A stretch of 35,884 nucleotides of DNA from Steroidobacteraceae bacterium (GCA_025451275.1 JANWKR010000113.1:1-35884), one strand, 5' to 3'. Shown: positions 8,106 to 16,944, counted from the stretch's first letter. Numbers and translations: made by a program. Notes: generated by a model not told the origin, from the sequence alone.

Positions 8106-8594
8106 GTGCCGCGCGTCTATGTCGCCGCCGGCAGCAACGTCGATGCCGAGAGCAACGTGGCTCGGGCGGTGGCCGAGCTGGCACGGGTCTTTCCCGGCGC
8201 GCGCTTCTCGCGCTGGTACCGCAACCGCGCGGTCGGCTTCGAGGGGGCGGACTTCATCAACCTGGTGGCGGGCTTCGACACCGCGCTGCCGGTGCACGCG
8301 CTGCTCGCGCAGCTGCACGCCATCGAGGCGCTGTGCGGCCGGCCGCGCGCCGCGCCGCGCTGGGCGCCGCGTTCCATGGACCTGGACGTGCTGCTCTACG
8401 ACGATCTCACCTGCGAGGAGCCGGGCCTGAAGCTGCCGCGCCCGGACCTGCTCAAGCGCGCCTACATGCTCGGGCCGCTCGCCGAGCTGGCGCCGGACCT
8501 GATCCACCCCACCGCCGGAGTGCCGATCGGCGAGCTGTGGCGGCGCTTCGACCGCGACGCCCACCCGCTCGAGCCGCTGCCGGCCCGCACCTGA
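8106..8594 (+). CDS. folK: 2-amino-4-hydroxy-6-hydroxymethyldihydropteridine pyrophosphokinase FolK (HPPK)
   Basis: Transfers pyrophosphate from ATP to the FolB product, making the substrate of dihydropteroate synthase. The product is 162 residues, with the VYVAAGSNVD start and the HPPK signature RWAPRSMDLDVLLYDD, whose two Asp residues bind Mg2+. The P-loop-like pterin/ATP contacts and LPRPDLLKRAYMLGPLAEL are conserved. The GTG start at 8106 lies 1 nt after the folB stop. The stop is 17 nt from the convergent SDR gene. Confidence 0.95.
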   Translation: MPRVYVAAGSNVDAESNVARAVAELARVFPGARFSRWYRNRAVGFEGADFINLVAGFDTALPVHALLAQLHAIEALCGRPRAAPRWAPRSMDLDVLLYDDLTCEEPGLKLPRPDLLKRAYMLGPLAELAPDLIHPTAGVPIGELWRRFDRDAHPLEPLPART

Positions 8595-8611
8595 GCATGG
8601 CGAACGCGAGG

Positions 8612-9394
8612 CTACCAGCCGATGCTGCGGCCGCCGTCGACGGCGAGCACCTGGCCGGTGACGTAGGGCGCCTCGGTGGCGAAGAACAGGCAGGCGCGCG
8701 CCACATCCGCCGGCGAGCCGTGGCGCTTCAGGGCGGTGCGGCTGGTGATGTCGGCCTGCAGCTGCGTGTCCAGTCCGTCCTCCGGCCACATGACCGGCCC
8801 GGGGGCGACGGCATTGACGCGCACGTGCGGCCCGAGCTCGCGCGCCAGCGAGCGCGTCAGCATGATGAGCCCCGCCTTGGCCACGCTGTACACCGGGTAG
8901 CGCCGCAGCGGCTTGATGCCGTGGATGTCGGCCAGGTTGATGATGAGGCCGCGTGCCTCGTGCAGCGCCGGAAAGGCCGCCTGCGCCAGGAACAGTGGCG
9001 CCTTGAGGTTGGTGCCGATGAGATCGTCCCAGTCGATGGCGGTGATGTCCCCGACGGGCGTGGGGTAGAACGAGGAGGCGTTGTTGACCAGGACGTCCAG
9101 CCCGCCGAAGGCCTCGGTCGCCGCCGCCACCAGCGCCGGCAGCCGCGCCACCTCGAGGAGGTCGGCCTCGGCGCGCTTCACCGAGCCGGCGCGCGCGGCG
9201 TTCAGCTCACTCTCCAGGGCCGCCGCGTCCTCGGCGGAGGAGCGATAGTGCAGCAGGATGTTGGCGCCGGCGGCGTGCAGCGCGCGCGCGATGCTGGCGC
9301 CGACGCGCCGGGCCGCCCCGGTGATCAGTGCCGTCCGGCCCGCGAGGGCTGTGCTCACCGGGAAGGGTGCGTCAGGTGCGGGTGTCTGCGTCAT
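8612..9394 (-). CDS. Short-chain dehydrogenase, pteridine reductase-like
   Basis: A 260-residue NADPH-dependent SDR. The cofactor motif is TGAARRVG (TGxxxRxG), the form typical of pteridine reductases (PTR1/FolM type) rather than the common TGxxxGxG. It has NNASSFYPTPVGDI, the catalytic Asp/Tyr/Lys region (YSVAKAGL with Y and K), NAVAPGPVMWPE, and a C-terminal VTGQVLAVDGGRSIGW. Its position next to folB-folK supports a role in reducing dihydrobiopterin or dihydrofolate, but the substrate is inferred. Its ATG is 11 nt from the ATG of the divergent methyltransferase. Confidence 0.88.
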   Translation of the reverse strand: MTQTPAPDAPFPVSTALAGRTALITGAARRVGASIARALHAAGANILLHYRSSAEDAAALESELNAARAGSVKRAEADLLEVARLPALVAAATEAFGGLDVLVNNASSFYPTPVGDITAIDWDDLIGTNLKAPLFLAQAAFPALHEARGLIINLADIHGIKPLRRYPVYSVAKAGLIMLTRSLARELGPHVRVNAVAPGPVMWPEDGLDTQLQADITSRTALKRHGSPADVARACLFFATEAPYVTGQVLAVDGGRSIGW

Positions 9395-9405
9395 GGGGCC
9401 CGATT

Positions 9406-10605
9406 ATGACCGCATCGGGCGCGCGCTCAATCCTGCCGCCACTCGGCGTCGCGGAGCTGCGCCACAGCGGGAACGTCGCGGCGCTGATCCGCGAGGAGCT
9501 GGCCGGCGCCGGCGGCTGGCTGTCGTTCGAGCGCTTCATGGAGCTGGCGCTGTATGCGCCCGGGCTCGGTTACTACAGCGCCGGCAGCGCCAAGATCGGC
9601 GCCGGCGGCGACTTCGTCACCGCTCCCGAGGTGTCCGACCTCTTCAGCCGTTGCGTGGCGCGGCAGTGCGCGCAGGTGCTTTCCGGCACGCGCGGCGACA
9701 TCCTCGAGCTCGGCGCCGGCACCGGGCGCATGGCGGCGATCGTGCTGTGCGAGCTGGCCCTGGCCGAAGCTCTCCCCGCCCGCTACGCGATCCTCGAGGT
9801 GAGCGCGGATCTCAGGGAGCGCCAGCGCGCGCTGCTGGCCGAACTGCCGCCGGACCTGCGCGAGCGCGTGGTGTGGCTCGATACGCTCCCCGAGCAGCCT
9901 TTCAGCGGCGTGATCCTCGCCAACGAGGTCGCCGATGCGCTGCCGTGCCGGCGCTTCACCTGCAAGGGCAGCGGCATCCGCGAGCTCGGCATCGCGCTCG
10001 CCCCGGCGAGCGAGCACCCGGCCGACATCTTCCAGGAGCAGTTCGCCACCGCCGACCCGGCCCTCGCCCAGGCCTGCCGCGAGCTGCGCGCCGCCCTGCC
10101 GGCGCCGCTCCCCGAGGGCTACACCTCGGAGGTGTGCCTGCGGCTTGCGCCCTGGATCGCAGCGCTCGGCGCCTGCCTGACGCGCGGCGCGATCCTCATC
10201 TCCGACTACGGGCTGCCGCGCGGCCACTACTACCACCCGCAGCGGGTGAGCGGCACGCTGCGCTGTCACTTCCGGCAGCTGGCGCACGACGACCCGTGCA
10301 TCAACGTCGGCGTGCAGGACATCACCGCCTGGGTCGACTTCACGCGCCTGGCGGATGCGGCGGTGGCCGCCGGCCTGACGGTGAGCGGCTTCGCCACCCA
10401 GGCGGCCTTCTTGCTGGGGCTCGGCCTCGAGGCGATGGTGGGCGAGGAAAGCGACGAGCTGCAGCACGCGCGCGTGGCGGGCGAGGCGCGCCGCCTGATC
10501 ATGCCGGAGGAGATGGGCGAGGCGTTCAAGTTCATGGCCCTGACGCGCGGCTACGACAAGCCACTGGCGGGCTTCCAGCTGCAGGACCTGCGCGACCAGT
10601 TGTGA
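9406..10605 (+). CDS. SAM-dependent methyltransferase, MidA/NDUFAF7 family (COG1565)
   Basis: A 399-residue class I methyltransferase of the DUF185/MidA family. It has the family N-terminal block (SFERFMELALYAPGLGYYSA, then KIGAGGDFVTAPEVS), the SAM motif LELGAGTGRMAA, ILANEVADALPCRRF, SDYGLPRGHYYHP and the RLIMPEEMGEAFKFMALTRG tail. In mitochondria the homologue NDUFAF7 dimethylates an arginine of complex I subunit NDUFS2; the bacterial substrate is generally unknown. I placed the start at the ATG at 9406, where family similarity begins. The upstream in-frame extension to 9328 would overlap the divergent SDR. No convincing SD is visible. Confidence 0.9.
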   Translation: MTASGARSILPPLGVAELRHSGNVAALIREELAGAGGWLSFERFMELALYAPGLGYYSAGSAKIGAGGDFVTAPEVSDLFSRCVARQCAQVLSGTRGDILELGAGTGRMAAIVLCELALAEALPARYAILEVSADLRERQRALLAELPPDLRERVVWLDTLPEQPFSGVILANEVADALPCRRFTCKGSGIRELGIALAPASEHPADIFQEQFATADPALAQACRELRAALPAPLPEGYTSEVCLRLAPWIAALGACLTRGAILISDYGLPRGHYYHPQRVSGTLRCHFRQLAHDDPCINVGVQDITAWVDFTRLADAAVAAGLTVSGFATQAAFLLGLGLEAMVGEESDELQHARVAGEARRLIMPEEMGEAFKFMALTRGYDKPLAGFQLQDLRDQL

Positions 10606-10694
10606 CAGTTTGTGCAATCCGGGCGCAGCGCGCAGTGCGCGGCTCGCGGCGCGGTTAAGATGGCGCCCACCGTGAAGCCAGGAAAGCCGCGCCC

Positions 10695-11489
10695 GTGTCC
10701 GACACCCTGAGCACCGTCATCCTCGGCATCATCGAAGGCATTACCGAGTTCCTGCCGATCTCGAGCACCGGGCACCTGCTGATCGCCGAGCGCTTCCTCG
10801 GCGAGCGCTCCGAGCTCTTCAACGTCACCATCCAGGCGGGCGCCATCCTCGCCATCGTGCTCATCTACTGGCGCCGGCTGCTCGGACTCCTGACACGCTT
10901 CAACGAGCCCGCCAGCCGCGACTACCTGATGAAGCTCGTGGTCGCCTTCCTCATCACCGCGACCGGCGGCTTCATCGCCACGCGCCTGGGGTGGAAGCTG
11001 CCCGAATCGGTGCTGCCGATCGCGCTTACCACCCTGATCGGCGGCATCCTGATCCTGGTGATCGAGGCCTACGTGGCGCGCCAGCCGGTGAGCGACGTGG
11101 TCACCTGGAAGGTCGCCGTCTGGGTGGGGCTGTGCCAGATCCTGGCGGCGGTGTTTCCCGGCACGTCGCGCTCGGCCTCGACCATTTTTGCCGCCATGCT
11201 CGTGGGCCTGACGCTGCGCCCGGCGGCGACCGAGTTCGCCTTCCTGGTCGGCATCCCGACCATGTTCGCCGCCACCGCTTACGAGTTTCTCAAGCACCGG
11301 CACGAGGCGGCCGGCGAGGACTGGAACGCGGTCGCCGTCGGCGTCGTGGTGTCGGCGGTGGTGGCCTTCATCGCCGTGAAATGGCTGCTGCGCTACGTGC
11401 AGTCGCACCGCTTCACGGTGTTCGCCTGGTACCGCATCGTGCTCGGCGTGGCGCTGCTGGCTGCGATCGGCGCCGGCGTGATGCGCTGA
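10695..11489 (+). CDS. uppP: Undecaprenyl-diphosphatase UppP (BacA)
   Basis: Integral membrane phosphatase that recycles undecaprenyl pyrophosphate to the carrier used for peptidoglycan and other envelope polymers; overexpression gives bacitracin resistance in other bacteria. The product is 264 residues and several hydrophobic segments are evident. Signature 1 is EGITEFLPISSTGHL (residues 14-28) with the catalytic Glu and Ser residues. Signature 2 is FPGTSRSASTI. The start is GTG at 10695, preceded by AGGAAAG 8-9 nt upstream. The stop lies 7 nt from the convergent ddl stop. Confidence 0.96.
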   Translation: MSDTLSTVILGIIEGITEFLPISSTGHLLIAERFLGERSELFNVTIQAGAILAIVLIYWRRLLGLLTRFNEPASRDYLMKLVVAFLITATGGFIATRLGWKLPESVLPIALTTLIGGILILVIEAYVARQPVSDVVTWKVAVWVGLCQILAAVFPGTSRSASTIFAAMLVGLTLRPAATEFAFLVGIPTMFAATAYEFLKHRHEAAGEDWNAVAVGVVVSAVVAFIAVKWLLRYVQSHRFTVFAWYRIVLGVALLAAIGAGVMR

Positions 11490-11496
11490 AGTCCGC

Positions 11497-12591
11497 TCAG
11501 GTCGTGACCGAGCGCTGCAGCGCGCCGCGCTCGCGCGCGCGGCGCAGCGCCAGCTCGATCAGGCGCGACACAAGCTCGGCGGACGAGACCCCGGAGTGCG
11601 CCCACAGGCGCGGATACATCGAGATCGCGGTGAAGCCGGGGATGGTGTTGATCTCATTCACCAGCAGCCTGCCATCGGCGGTGAGAAACAGGTCGACCCG
11701 CGCCATGCCCTCGCACTCGAGCACGGCGAACACCCGCAGCGCGAGCGCCTGCGCTGCGGCCATCAGCGCCGGCGCGACGTCGGCCGGGACGTCCAGCCGT
11801 GCGCCCTCCGGGTCGAGGTACTTGGCGTCGTAGGAATAGAACCCGTCCGGGTGCCGCACGACGATCTCGCCGGCGACCGAGACCGTGGGGGGCTCGCCGC
11901 CCAGCACCGCCAGCTCGAGCTCGCGGGCGGTGACGGCGGCCTCGACGATGACCTTGGAGTCGAAGCTGAAGGCGTGGCGGATCGCGGCGGCGAGTTCCTC
12001 GCTGCCGGACACCTTGCGAATCCCCACCGACGAGCCCGCGTTGGCGGGCTTGATGAACACCGGGAAACCGAGCACCGCCAGCTCACGCACGGCGCCCCGC
12101 GGGTCGGCCTCGAACGCGACGCGACGCACGGTGCGGAAATCGGCCGCCGCAATGGCGGCCTCCCGCAGCAGGCGCTTGGTCACATCCTTGTCCATGCCGA
12201 TCGCCGAGCCGAGGATCCCCGCACCCACGTAAGGGATGCCGGCCACCTCGAGCAGGCCCTGGATCGCACCGTCCTCGCCGAGCGTGCCGTGCAGGACCGG
12301 GAATACGACATCGAGCGGCGCGGCGGCGGCGTCCGGGGCAAACCCCGGCGCCAGCATTTTCGCCGCCTCGCCCGTCTCGATCTGCACCAGCCGCGGGTCG
12401 CGCGCGCTCGCGAGCAGTCGCGCCGGATCCTGCACGAGCCAGCGACCCGACTTGTCGATGCCGATCAGCACCGGCTCGTAGCGCGAGCGGTCGAGCGCCG
12501 CCAGGATGTTGCGCGCCGAGAGGATCGAGATTTCGTGCTCGGTCGAGCGCCCGCCAAACACGATGCCCACGCGCAGCTTGCCCTGGCTCAT
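11497..12591 (-). CDS. ddl: D-alanine--D-alanine ligase
   Basis: ATP-grasp enzyme making the D-Ala-D-Ala dipeptide for peptidoglycan. The product is 364 residues, the length of E. coli DdlA, which it resembles more than DdlB. Motifs are FGGRSTEHEISILSARN, LHGTLGEDGAIQGLLE, GMDKDVTKRLL, KPANAGSSVGI, RVDLFLTADGRL and NEINTIPGFT. The ATG at 12591 begins where family similarity begins; the frame stays open upstream through the cca gene and that extension is not real. It is transcribed after cca with a 23-nt gap. It is not in a mur/fts cluster, which fits a DdlA-type gene. Confidence 0.96.
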   Translation of the reverse strand: MSQGKLRVGIVFGGRSTEHEISILSARNILAALDRSRYEPVLIGIDKSGRWLVQDPARLLASARDPRLVQIETGEAAKMLAPGFAPDAAAAPLDVVFPVLHGTLGEDGAIQGLLEVAGIPYVGAGILGSAIGMDKDVTKRLLREAAIAAADFRTVRRVAFEADPRGAVRELAVLGFPVFIKPANAGSSVGIRKVSGSEELAAAIRHAFSFDSKVIVEAAVTARELELAVLGGEPPTVSVAGEIVVRHPDGFYSYDAKYLDPEGARLDVPADVAPALMAAAQALALRVFAVLECEGMARVDLFLTADGRLLVNEINTIPGFTAISMYPRLWAHSGVSSAELVSRLIELALRRARERGALQRSVTT

Positions 12592-12614
12592 GAGTGTCTC
12601 CGCGCTGCCGCCGC

Positions 12615-13841
12615 TCAGGGGCTGGCCGGCCGGGCGGCGGCGATGGCCTCGAGGCGCCGTCGCCGCAGCTCCGCGCCGATCTCCGCTCCCCTGAGCCCGC
12701 GGCGCTCCTCTTCGGTGAGCGCCACGGCAGCGGCGGCGGCGCGCACCTGCTGCAGGTAGGCCACCTGTGGATACGGGGCACTCTCCAGCCCGGTGCGTCC
12801 ACGGGCGTCGGCCTCGCAGGCGAGCAGCAGCTCCGCGAAGCGCTCCGGGCGGCGCAAGGCGTCGCAGTTCTCGAGCAGCGTCAGGAGGGTCGCGGCCTTG
12901 AGCTCGCCGGCGCGGTGCACGCGGGTGTGGTAGCGCCCCGCCAGCACGGCGAGCTCGCGGTGGCCGTTCGGCACCTTGAGCCGCTCGCACAGCGCCTCGA
13001 TCAGCGGCACGCCCAGCTCCTCGTGGCCGTGGTGGCTTGGCCAGTGTGCGCGCGGCGTGCGCGCCTTGCCGAGATCGTGCGCCAGCACCGCGAAGCGCAC
13101 CGCGGCCGGGGCACCGGCGTCGGCGGCGTAGCGCAGCGCCAGCATGACGTGCACGCCGGTGTCGACTTCCGGGTGCCAGCGCGGCGGCTGCGGCACGCCG
13201 AACAGCGCATCGAGCTCGGGAAAGATCACCGCCAGCGCCCCGCAGGCGCGCAGCGTCTCGAAGAACACCTCGGGGCGCGCCTCGCCGAGCGCCCGCTCGG
13301 TTTCCTGCCACACGCGCTCGGGCACCAGTGCGCTCACCTCGCCGGCCGCCGTCATGCGCTGCATCAGCTGCAGGGTATCGTCCGCCACCGTGAAGCCGAG
13401 CGCGGCGAAACGCGCCGCGAAGCGCGCCACGCGCAGGATGCGCACCGGGTCCTCGACGAACGCCTCCGACACGTGCCGCAGGCGGCGCGCGGCCAGGTCC
13501 GCCTGGCCGCCGTAGGGATCGATGACTTCGCCGGCCTCGCTCTCGGCCATGGCGTTGATGGTGAGGTCGCGCCGCCTGAGATCCTCCTCGAGGGTGACCG
13601 CGGGCGAGAACTGCGTGGTGAAGCCGCGGTAGCCGGGCGCGACTTTGCGCTCGAGGCGCGCGACTGCGTACTCCTCGTGCGTCTGCGGATGCAGGAACAC
13701 CGGGAATTCGCGGCCGACGCTCTGGTAGCCCCGGCGCACGAGCTCCTCGGGAGTTGCGCCCACCACCACCCAGTCGCGCTCGCCGACCGGCAGGCCGAGC
13801 AGCCGGTCCCGAACCGCGCCGCCAACCAAGTAGACTCGCAT
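12615..13841 (-). CDS. cca: Multifunctional CCA-adding protein (tRNA nucleotidyltransferase, HD domain)
   Basis: Adds or repairs the 3'-CCA of tRNAs. In E. coli the C-terminal HD domain adds phosphodiesterase, 2'-nucleotidase and phosphatase activities. The product is 408 residues (E. coli 412). It has [20 protein letters not shown] with the nucleotidyltransferase site, [39 protein letters not shown], and the HD motif in [13 protein letters not shown]. Alignment with E. coli Cca is close throughout. The ATG at 13841 is chosen from this alignment; an ATG at 13850 would add three residues. The start lies on CATG, shared with the ATG of the divergent aminopeptidase. Confidence 0.95.
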   Translation of the reverse strand: MRVYLVGGAVRDRLLGLPVGERDWVVVGATPEELVRRGYQSVGREFPVFLHPQTHEEYAVARLERKVAPGYRGFTTQFSPAVTLEEDLRRRDLTINAMAESEAGEVIDPYGGQADLAARRLRHVSEAFVEDPVRILRVARFAARFAALGFTVADDTLQLMQRMTAAGEVSALVPERVWQETERALGEARPEVFFETLRACGALAVIFPELDALFGVPQPPRWHPEVDTGVHVMLALRYAADAGAPAAVRFAVLAHDLGKARTPRAHWPSHHGHEELGVPLIEALCERLKVPNGHRELAVLAGRYHTRVHRAGELKAATLLTLLENCDALRRPERFAELLLACEADARGRTGLESAPYPQVAYLQQVRAAAAAVALTEEERRGLRGAEIGAELRRRRLEAIAAARPASP

Positions 13842-14964
13842 GGTGCGCATGTTAACCGAGAGTCCCGCGGCGGGCGCTGCGGGGTCGGGCCGTGCCGCGC
13901 CGCGCCGGCAGCGGGTGCGTACCCTGAGCGCGCTGGGCGCGTGCGCACTGCTGTCGGGCTGCGGCAGCACCTACCTGCTGCAGGCCGCCGCCGGCCAGTG
14001 GCGCGTGCTGCACGCGCGCGTGCCGATCGACACCGTGCTCGCCGCTCCGCGCACCCCGCCCGAGCTGCGCGCGCGCCTCACCACGGTGCGCGCCGCGCGC
14101 GAGTTCGCCTGGCGCGAGCTCGGGCTGCCGGACAACAAGAGCTACCGCAGCTACGCCGACATCGGCCGGCCGTTCGTGGTGTGGAACGTGGTCGCCGCAC
14201 CCGAGTTCTCGGTGCACCCCCGGCGCTGGTGCTTCCCGGTGGCCGGCTGCGTCGCCTACCGCGGCTACTTCCACAAGGCGCGCGCGCGCGACTTCGCGCT
14301 GTCGCTCGAGGCGCAGGGGTTCGACGTCGCCCTCGACGGCGTGCCGGCGTATTCGACCCTCGGCAAGTTCGCCGACCCGGTGCTGTCCAGCATGCTGCGC
14401 TACGGCGACGACCAGCTGGCGGCCACCATTTTCCACGAGCTCGCGCACCAGCTGCTGTACGTGCGCGACGACTCGGAGTTCAACGAGGCCTTCGCCACCA
14501 CGGTCGAGGATGCGGGGCTGGAGCGCTGGCTGGCGCAGCAGGGCGCGCCGCAGCGCATGCAGCGCTTCCGCACCGCCCAGGCCGACGAGGCCGCGTTCGT
14601 GGCGCTGCTGGCGCGCTTCCGCGGCGAGCTGGCGGGGCTCTATGCCTCCGGGGCCGCGCCGGCGGAGATGCGCGAGCGCAAGGCGGCGATTCTGGCGCGC
14701 CTGGCGGCGGACATCCGCGCGCTGGAGCGCTCCCAGGGAGGGGGCTACGCCCTGTACGGGGAGTGGATCGGCGAGGGGCTCAACAATGCGCGCCTCGCCT
14801 CGGTCGCCACCTACTTCGACTGCGTGCCGGGGTTCAGGCGGCTGCTGGCGGAGTCTGGCGGGGATCTCGCACGCTTCTATGCGGCGGCGCGCGCGCTGGC
14901 GCGCGAGCCGCTCGCGGTGCGCCACGCGCGCCTGTGCAGCTCGGCGGCGGAGCCGGCCGGCTAG
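13840..14964 (+). CDS. Predicted aminopeptidase, zinc-dependent lipoprotein (COG4324)
   Basis: A 374-residue protein of the predicted aminopeptidase family (PF10023). It has a lipobox-like signal ([11 protein letters not shown], Cys at residue 41), the motif [26 protein letters not shown], and the zinc-metalloprotease HEXXH motif in [12 protein letters not shown] with a downstream acidic [10 protein letters not shown] that may supply the third ligand. The long N-terminus before the lipobox is unusual. A GTG at 13915 would give a compact 15-residue lipoprotein signal peptide, so the true start may be there. The gene is squeezed between cca (starts overlap on CATG) and degQ (stops overlap on the palindrome CTAG). 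Confidence 0.82.
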   Translation: MVRMLTESPAAGAAGSGRAAPRRQRVRTLSALGACALLSGCGSTYLLQAAAGQWRVLHARVPIDTVLAAPRTPPELRARLTTVRAAREFAWRELGLPDNKSYRSYADIGRPFVVWNVVAAPEFSVHPRRWCFPVAGCVAYRGYFHKARARDFALSLEAQGFDVALDGVPAYSTLGKFADPVLSSMLRYGDDQLAATIFHELAHQLLYVRDDSEFNEAFATTVEDAGLERWLAQQGAPQRMQRFRTAQADEAAFVALLARFRGELAGLYASGAAPAEMRERKAAILARLAADIRALERSQGGGYALYGEWIGEGLNNARLASVATYFDCVPGFRRLLAESGGDLARFYAAARALAREPLAVRHARLCSSAAEPAG

Positions 14965-16322
14965 GGTCCGCGCAGCGGGATCAGCAGCACGCTGTTGCCG
15001 CGGCGCACTTCCAGCACCAGCACCGCGGCGCCCTTGGCGCGCTCGCGCAGCTCGCGCAGGCTCGCGACCTTGCCACGGTTCGCGCCGACGATGACGTCGT
15101 CGGCATGCAGTCCGGCGAGCGCGGCTGCGCTGCCGGGCTCGACGCTGCGCACCAGCGCGCCGCCGGCATCGGGGGCATCGGCCAGCACCGCGCCCTCGAA
15201 GCTCTTGTGAATGACGCTCGGGCCGCCGCTGAGCTCGGTGGTGGTGTCGGCGATCACCGCGGTGACCTTCAGCGGCTTGCCGTCGCGCACCAGCCCGATG
15301 TCGACCTTGTCACCGACACGCAGCAGCCCGATGCTGTTGCGCAGCTCGCTGTTGGACTTGACCGCCTGGCCGTTGACGGTGGTGATCACGTCGCCGGTGC
15401 GGATGCCGGCCTTGGCGGCGGGCGAACCCTCGACCACCTGTGACACCAGCGCGCCGGTCGCGCTGGCGAGGCCGAGCGAATGGGCGATGTCGGCGGTGAC
15501 GGTGTACATGCTGACGCCGAGCTGGCCGCGCTTCACCGAGCCGAACTTGATCAGCTGGTCCATGACGCTGCGCGCCATGTTCACCGGGATGGCGAAGCCG
15601 ATGCCGATGTTGCCGCCGCTGCGCGACAGGATCGCGGTGTTGATGCCGATCAGCTCGCCGCGCAGGTTGACCAGCGCGCCGCCGGAGTTGCCGGGATTGA
15701 TGGAGGCATCGGTCTGGATGAAGTCCTCGTAGCCGTCGGGGTTGATCCCGGAGCGCGACAGGCCGCTGATGATTCCCGAGGTGACGGTGTGCTGCAGGCC
15801 GAAGGGATTGCCGATGGCGACCACGAAGTCGCCGACCTCCGCCTTGGAGGAGTCACCGAGCGGCACCTGCGCGAGCCCGTCGGGCTTCACTTTCAGCACC
15901 GCGACGTCGGAGGGCGCATCGCTGCCGATCACCTCGGCCTTCAGGTCGCGCCCGTCCTGCAGCGTCACCGTGATCTCGGTGGCGTTCTCGACCACGTGCG
16001 CATTGGTGACGATGTAGCCGCTGCGGGCGTCGAAGATCACTCCCGAGCCGGCGCTCTGGAACGGTCGCTCGCGCGGCCCGGTGTCGGGCGGCACGTCGAA
16101 GAAGCGGCGGAAGAAGGGGTCATCGAGCAGCGGGTTCTGGCCGCCGCGCTCGCGGATGGTGCCGCGCGTGGCGATGTTCACCACCGCCGGCGACACTTTC
16201 TTGATCATCGGCGCCAGGGTGGGCACCGGGGTGTCGCCGACCGCGGGGGGCATGCCCGCGCGCAGCGGCGCCAGCGGTACGAGCGCCAGGGTCAACGTGA
16301 GAGCCAGAACGAAGCGCTTCAT
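14961..16322 (-). CDS. degQ: Periplasmic serine protease of the Do/DegQ family
   Basis: HtrA-type ATP-independent periplasmic protease and chaperone. The product is 453 residues, with a signal peptide (VLALTLTLALVPLAPLRAG). The trypsin-like triad is H109 (TNAHVV), D139 (PSDVAVLK) and S213 (NPGNSGGAL). Two PDZ domains follow (about 260-350 and 365-450; GVSMYTVTADIAHSLGL and the shorter C-terminal repeat). It could be named DegP or DegQ; the length and position favour DegQ-like. The minus strand shows TAGAAT 10 nt before the ATG, which would give a very short leader. The stop overlaps that of the convergent aminopeptidase gene. Confidence 0.94.
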   Translation of the reverse strand: MKRFVLALTLTLALVPLAPLRAGMPPAVGDTPVPTLAPMIKKVSPAVVNIATRGTIRERGGQNPLLDDPFFRRFFDVPPDTGPRERPFQSAGSGVIFDARSGYIVTNAHVVENATEITVTLQDGRDLKAEVIGSDAPSDVAVLKVKPDGLAQVPLGDSSKAEVGDFVVAIGNPFGLQHTVTSGIISGLSRSGINPDGYEDFIQTDASINPGNSGGALVNLRGELIGINTAILSRSGGNIGIGFAIPVNMARSVMDQLIKFGSVKRGQLGVSMYTVTADIAHSLGLASATGALVSQVVEGSPAAKAGIRTGDVITTVNGQAVKSNSELRNSIGLLRVGDKVDIGLVRDGKPLKVTAVIADTTTELSGGPSVIHKSFEGAVLADAPDAGGALVRSVEPGSAAALAGLHADDVIVGANRGKVASLRELRERAKGAAVLVLEVRRGNSVLLIPLRGP

Positions 16323-16376
16323 GCTGCGTGAATTCTAGCCCAGCGGGTGCGCGGCAGGCCGTGCCGGAACCCCAAG

Positions 16377-16416
16377 AAAAGTGAGGAGCCGGCGGCGCTC
16401 ATCGCACCGCCGGCTC
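16377..16416 (-). terminator. Rho-independent terminator after hsp20
   Basis: A perfect 10-bp stem (GAGCCGGCGG / CCGCCGGCTC) with an 11-nt loop. On the minus strand CTCAC and a TTTT run follow. It lies between the hsp20 stop and the degQ start, so hsp20 is probably a monocistronic heat-shock unit insulated from degQ. The U tract is short, so termination may be partial. Confidence 0.7.
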
Positions 16417-16432
16417 GTCCTGCCTAAGTCGC

Positions 16433-16852
16433 TCAGGCGGCCTGGACGCTGATGCGCCGCGGCTGCTCCTGCGGGCGCTTCGGAATGCTCAGTTCCAGCA
16501 CCCCGTTCACGTGCGTCGCCTTGATCGCCTCGGCGTCCACGCTCTCGGGCAGCGTGAAGCGGCGGAGGAAGGTGCCCGACGCGCGCTCGACGCGCTCGAA
16601 GCCGTCCGTGGAACTCTTCTTCTCCGCGCGGCGCTCGCCCTTGACGGTCAGCACGCCCTTGTCGGCGGTGACTTCGATGTCCTTGCCTTCGACGCCCGGC
16701 AGGTCAGCGGTCACGACGAAACGCTCGGTCTCCTCGTGCACGTCGACGTGCGGGATCCAGCTGACGCTGGCGCTGTCAGCGCCGAGGGCCTGATCGAAGT
16801 GCCCCGCCAGGCGGTTCACGAGCGCCCACGGCTCGTAGCGAACGATGGTCAT
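16433..16852 (-). CDS. Small heat-shock protein, Hsp20/alpha-crystallin family
   Basis: A 139-residue ATP-independent holdase chaperone. The alpha-crystallin domain spans about 38-130 (WIPHVDVHEETERFVVTADL, LPGVEGKDIEV, GVLTVKGERR) and ends with the conserved NGVLELSIPKR (A-x-x-x-n-G-v-L motif). The C-terminal tail has RRISVQAA, including an I-x-V oligomerisation motif. The ATG at 16852 is preceded by AGGAG at good spacing; the longer in-frame reading from 16885 lacks this. A sigma32-like promoter and an SD-masking hairpin lie upstream. Confidence 0.95.
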   Translation of the reverse strand: MTIVRYEPWALVNRLAGHFDQALGADSASVSWIPHVDVHEETERFVVTADLPGVEGKDIEVTADKGVLTVKGERRAEKKSSTDGFERVERASGTFLRRFTLPESVDAEAIKATHVNGVLELSIPKRPQEQPRRISVQAA

Positions 16853-16858
16853 GAGAGT

Positions 16859-16872
16859 TCTCCTGTTGGAAA
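16859..16872 (-). promoter_or_regulatory. Possible RNA thermometer hairpin masking the hsp20 SD
   Basis: In the mRNA, UUUCC-AACA-GGAGA can form a 5-bp hairpin with a tetraloop that pairs most of the AGGAG Shine-Dalgarno sequence. Small heat-shock genes often use such ROSE or fourU-like thermometers. Only the complementarity is seen; thermal control is inferred. Confidence 0.4.
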
Positions 16873-16915
16873 GGTTGAAAGCCAAAATTCAGCCCAAAAG
16901 CTTGCGTTGAGCACG

Positions 16916-16944
16916 ATGTGCGGTCCGGCGGCGGGGCTTTCAAG
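16916..16944 (-). promoter_or_regulatory. Sigma32-like heat-shock promoter of hsp20
   Basis: The minus strand reads CTTGAAA, a 14-nt spacer, then CCGCACAT. The -35 matches the sigma32 consensus (CTTGAAA) perfectly. The -10 is a weaker match to CCCCATnT. It lies about 65 nt before the start of hsp20. Confidence 0.5.

Noticed and set aside
12592..13311. Upstream in-frame extension of ddl into cca
   Set aside because: Ddl similarity begins at the ATG at 12591; the extension is antisense-free shadow of cca in another frame and gives an implausible 604-residue protein.
12594..15443. Very long plus-strand open frame (949 codons) across cca and the aminopeptidase gene
   Set aside because: It is antisense to cca and out of frame with the aminopeptidase; its composition (His/Arg/Gly/Ala-rich) is the shadow of high-GC codon bias.
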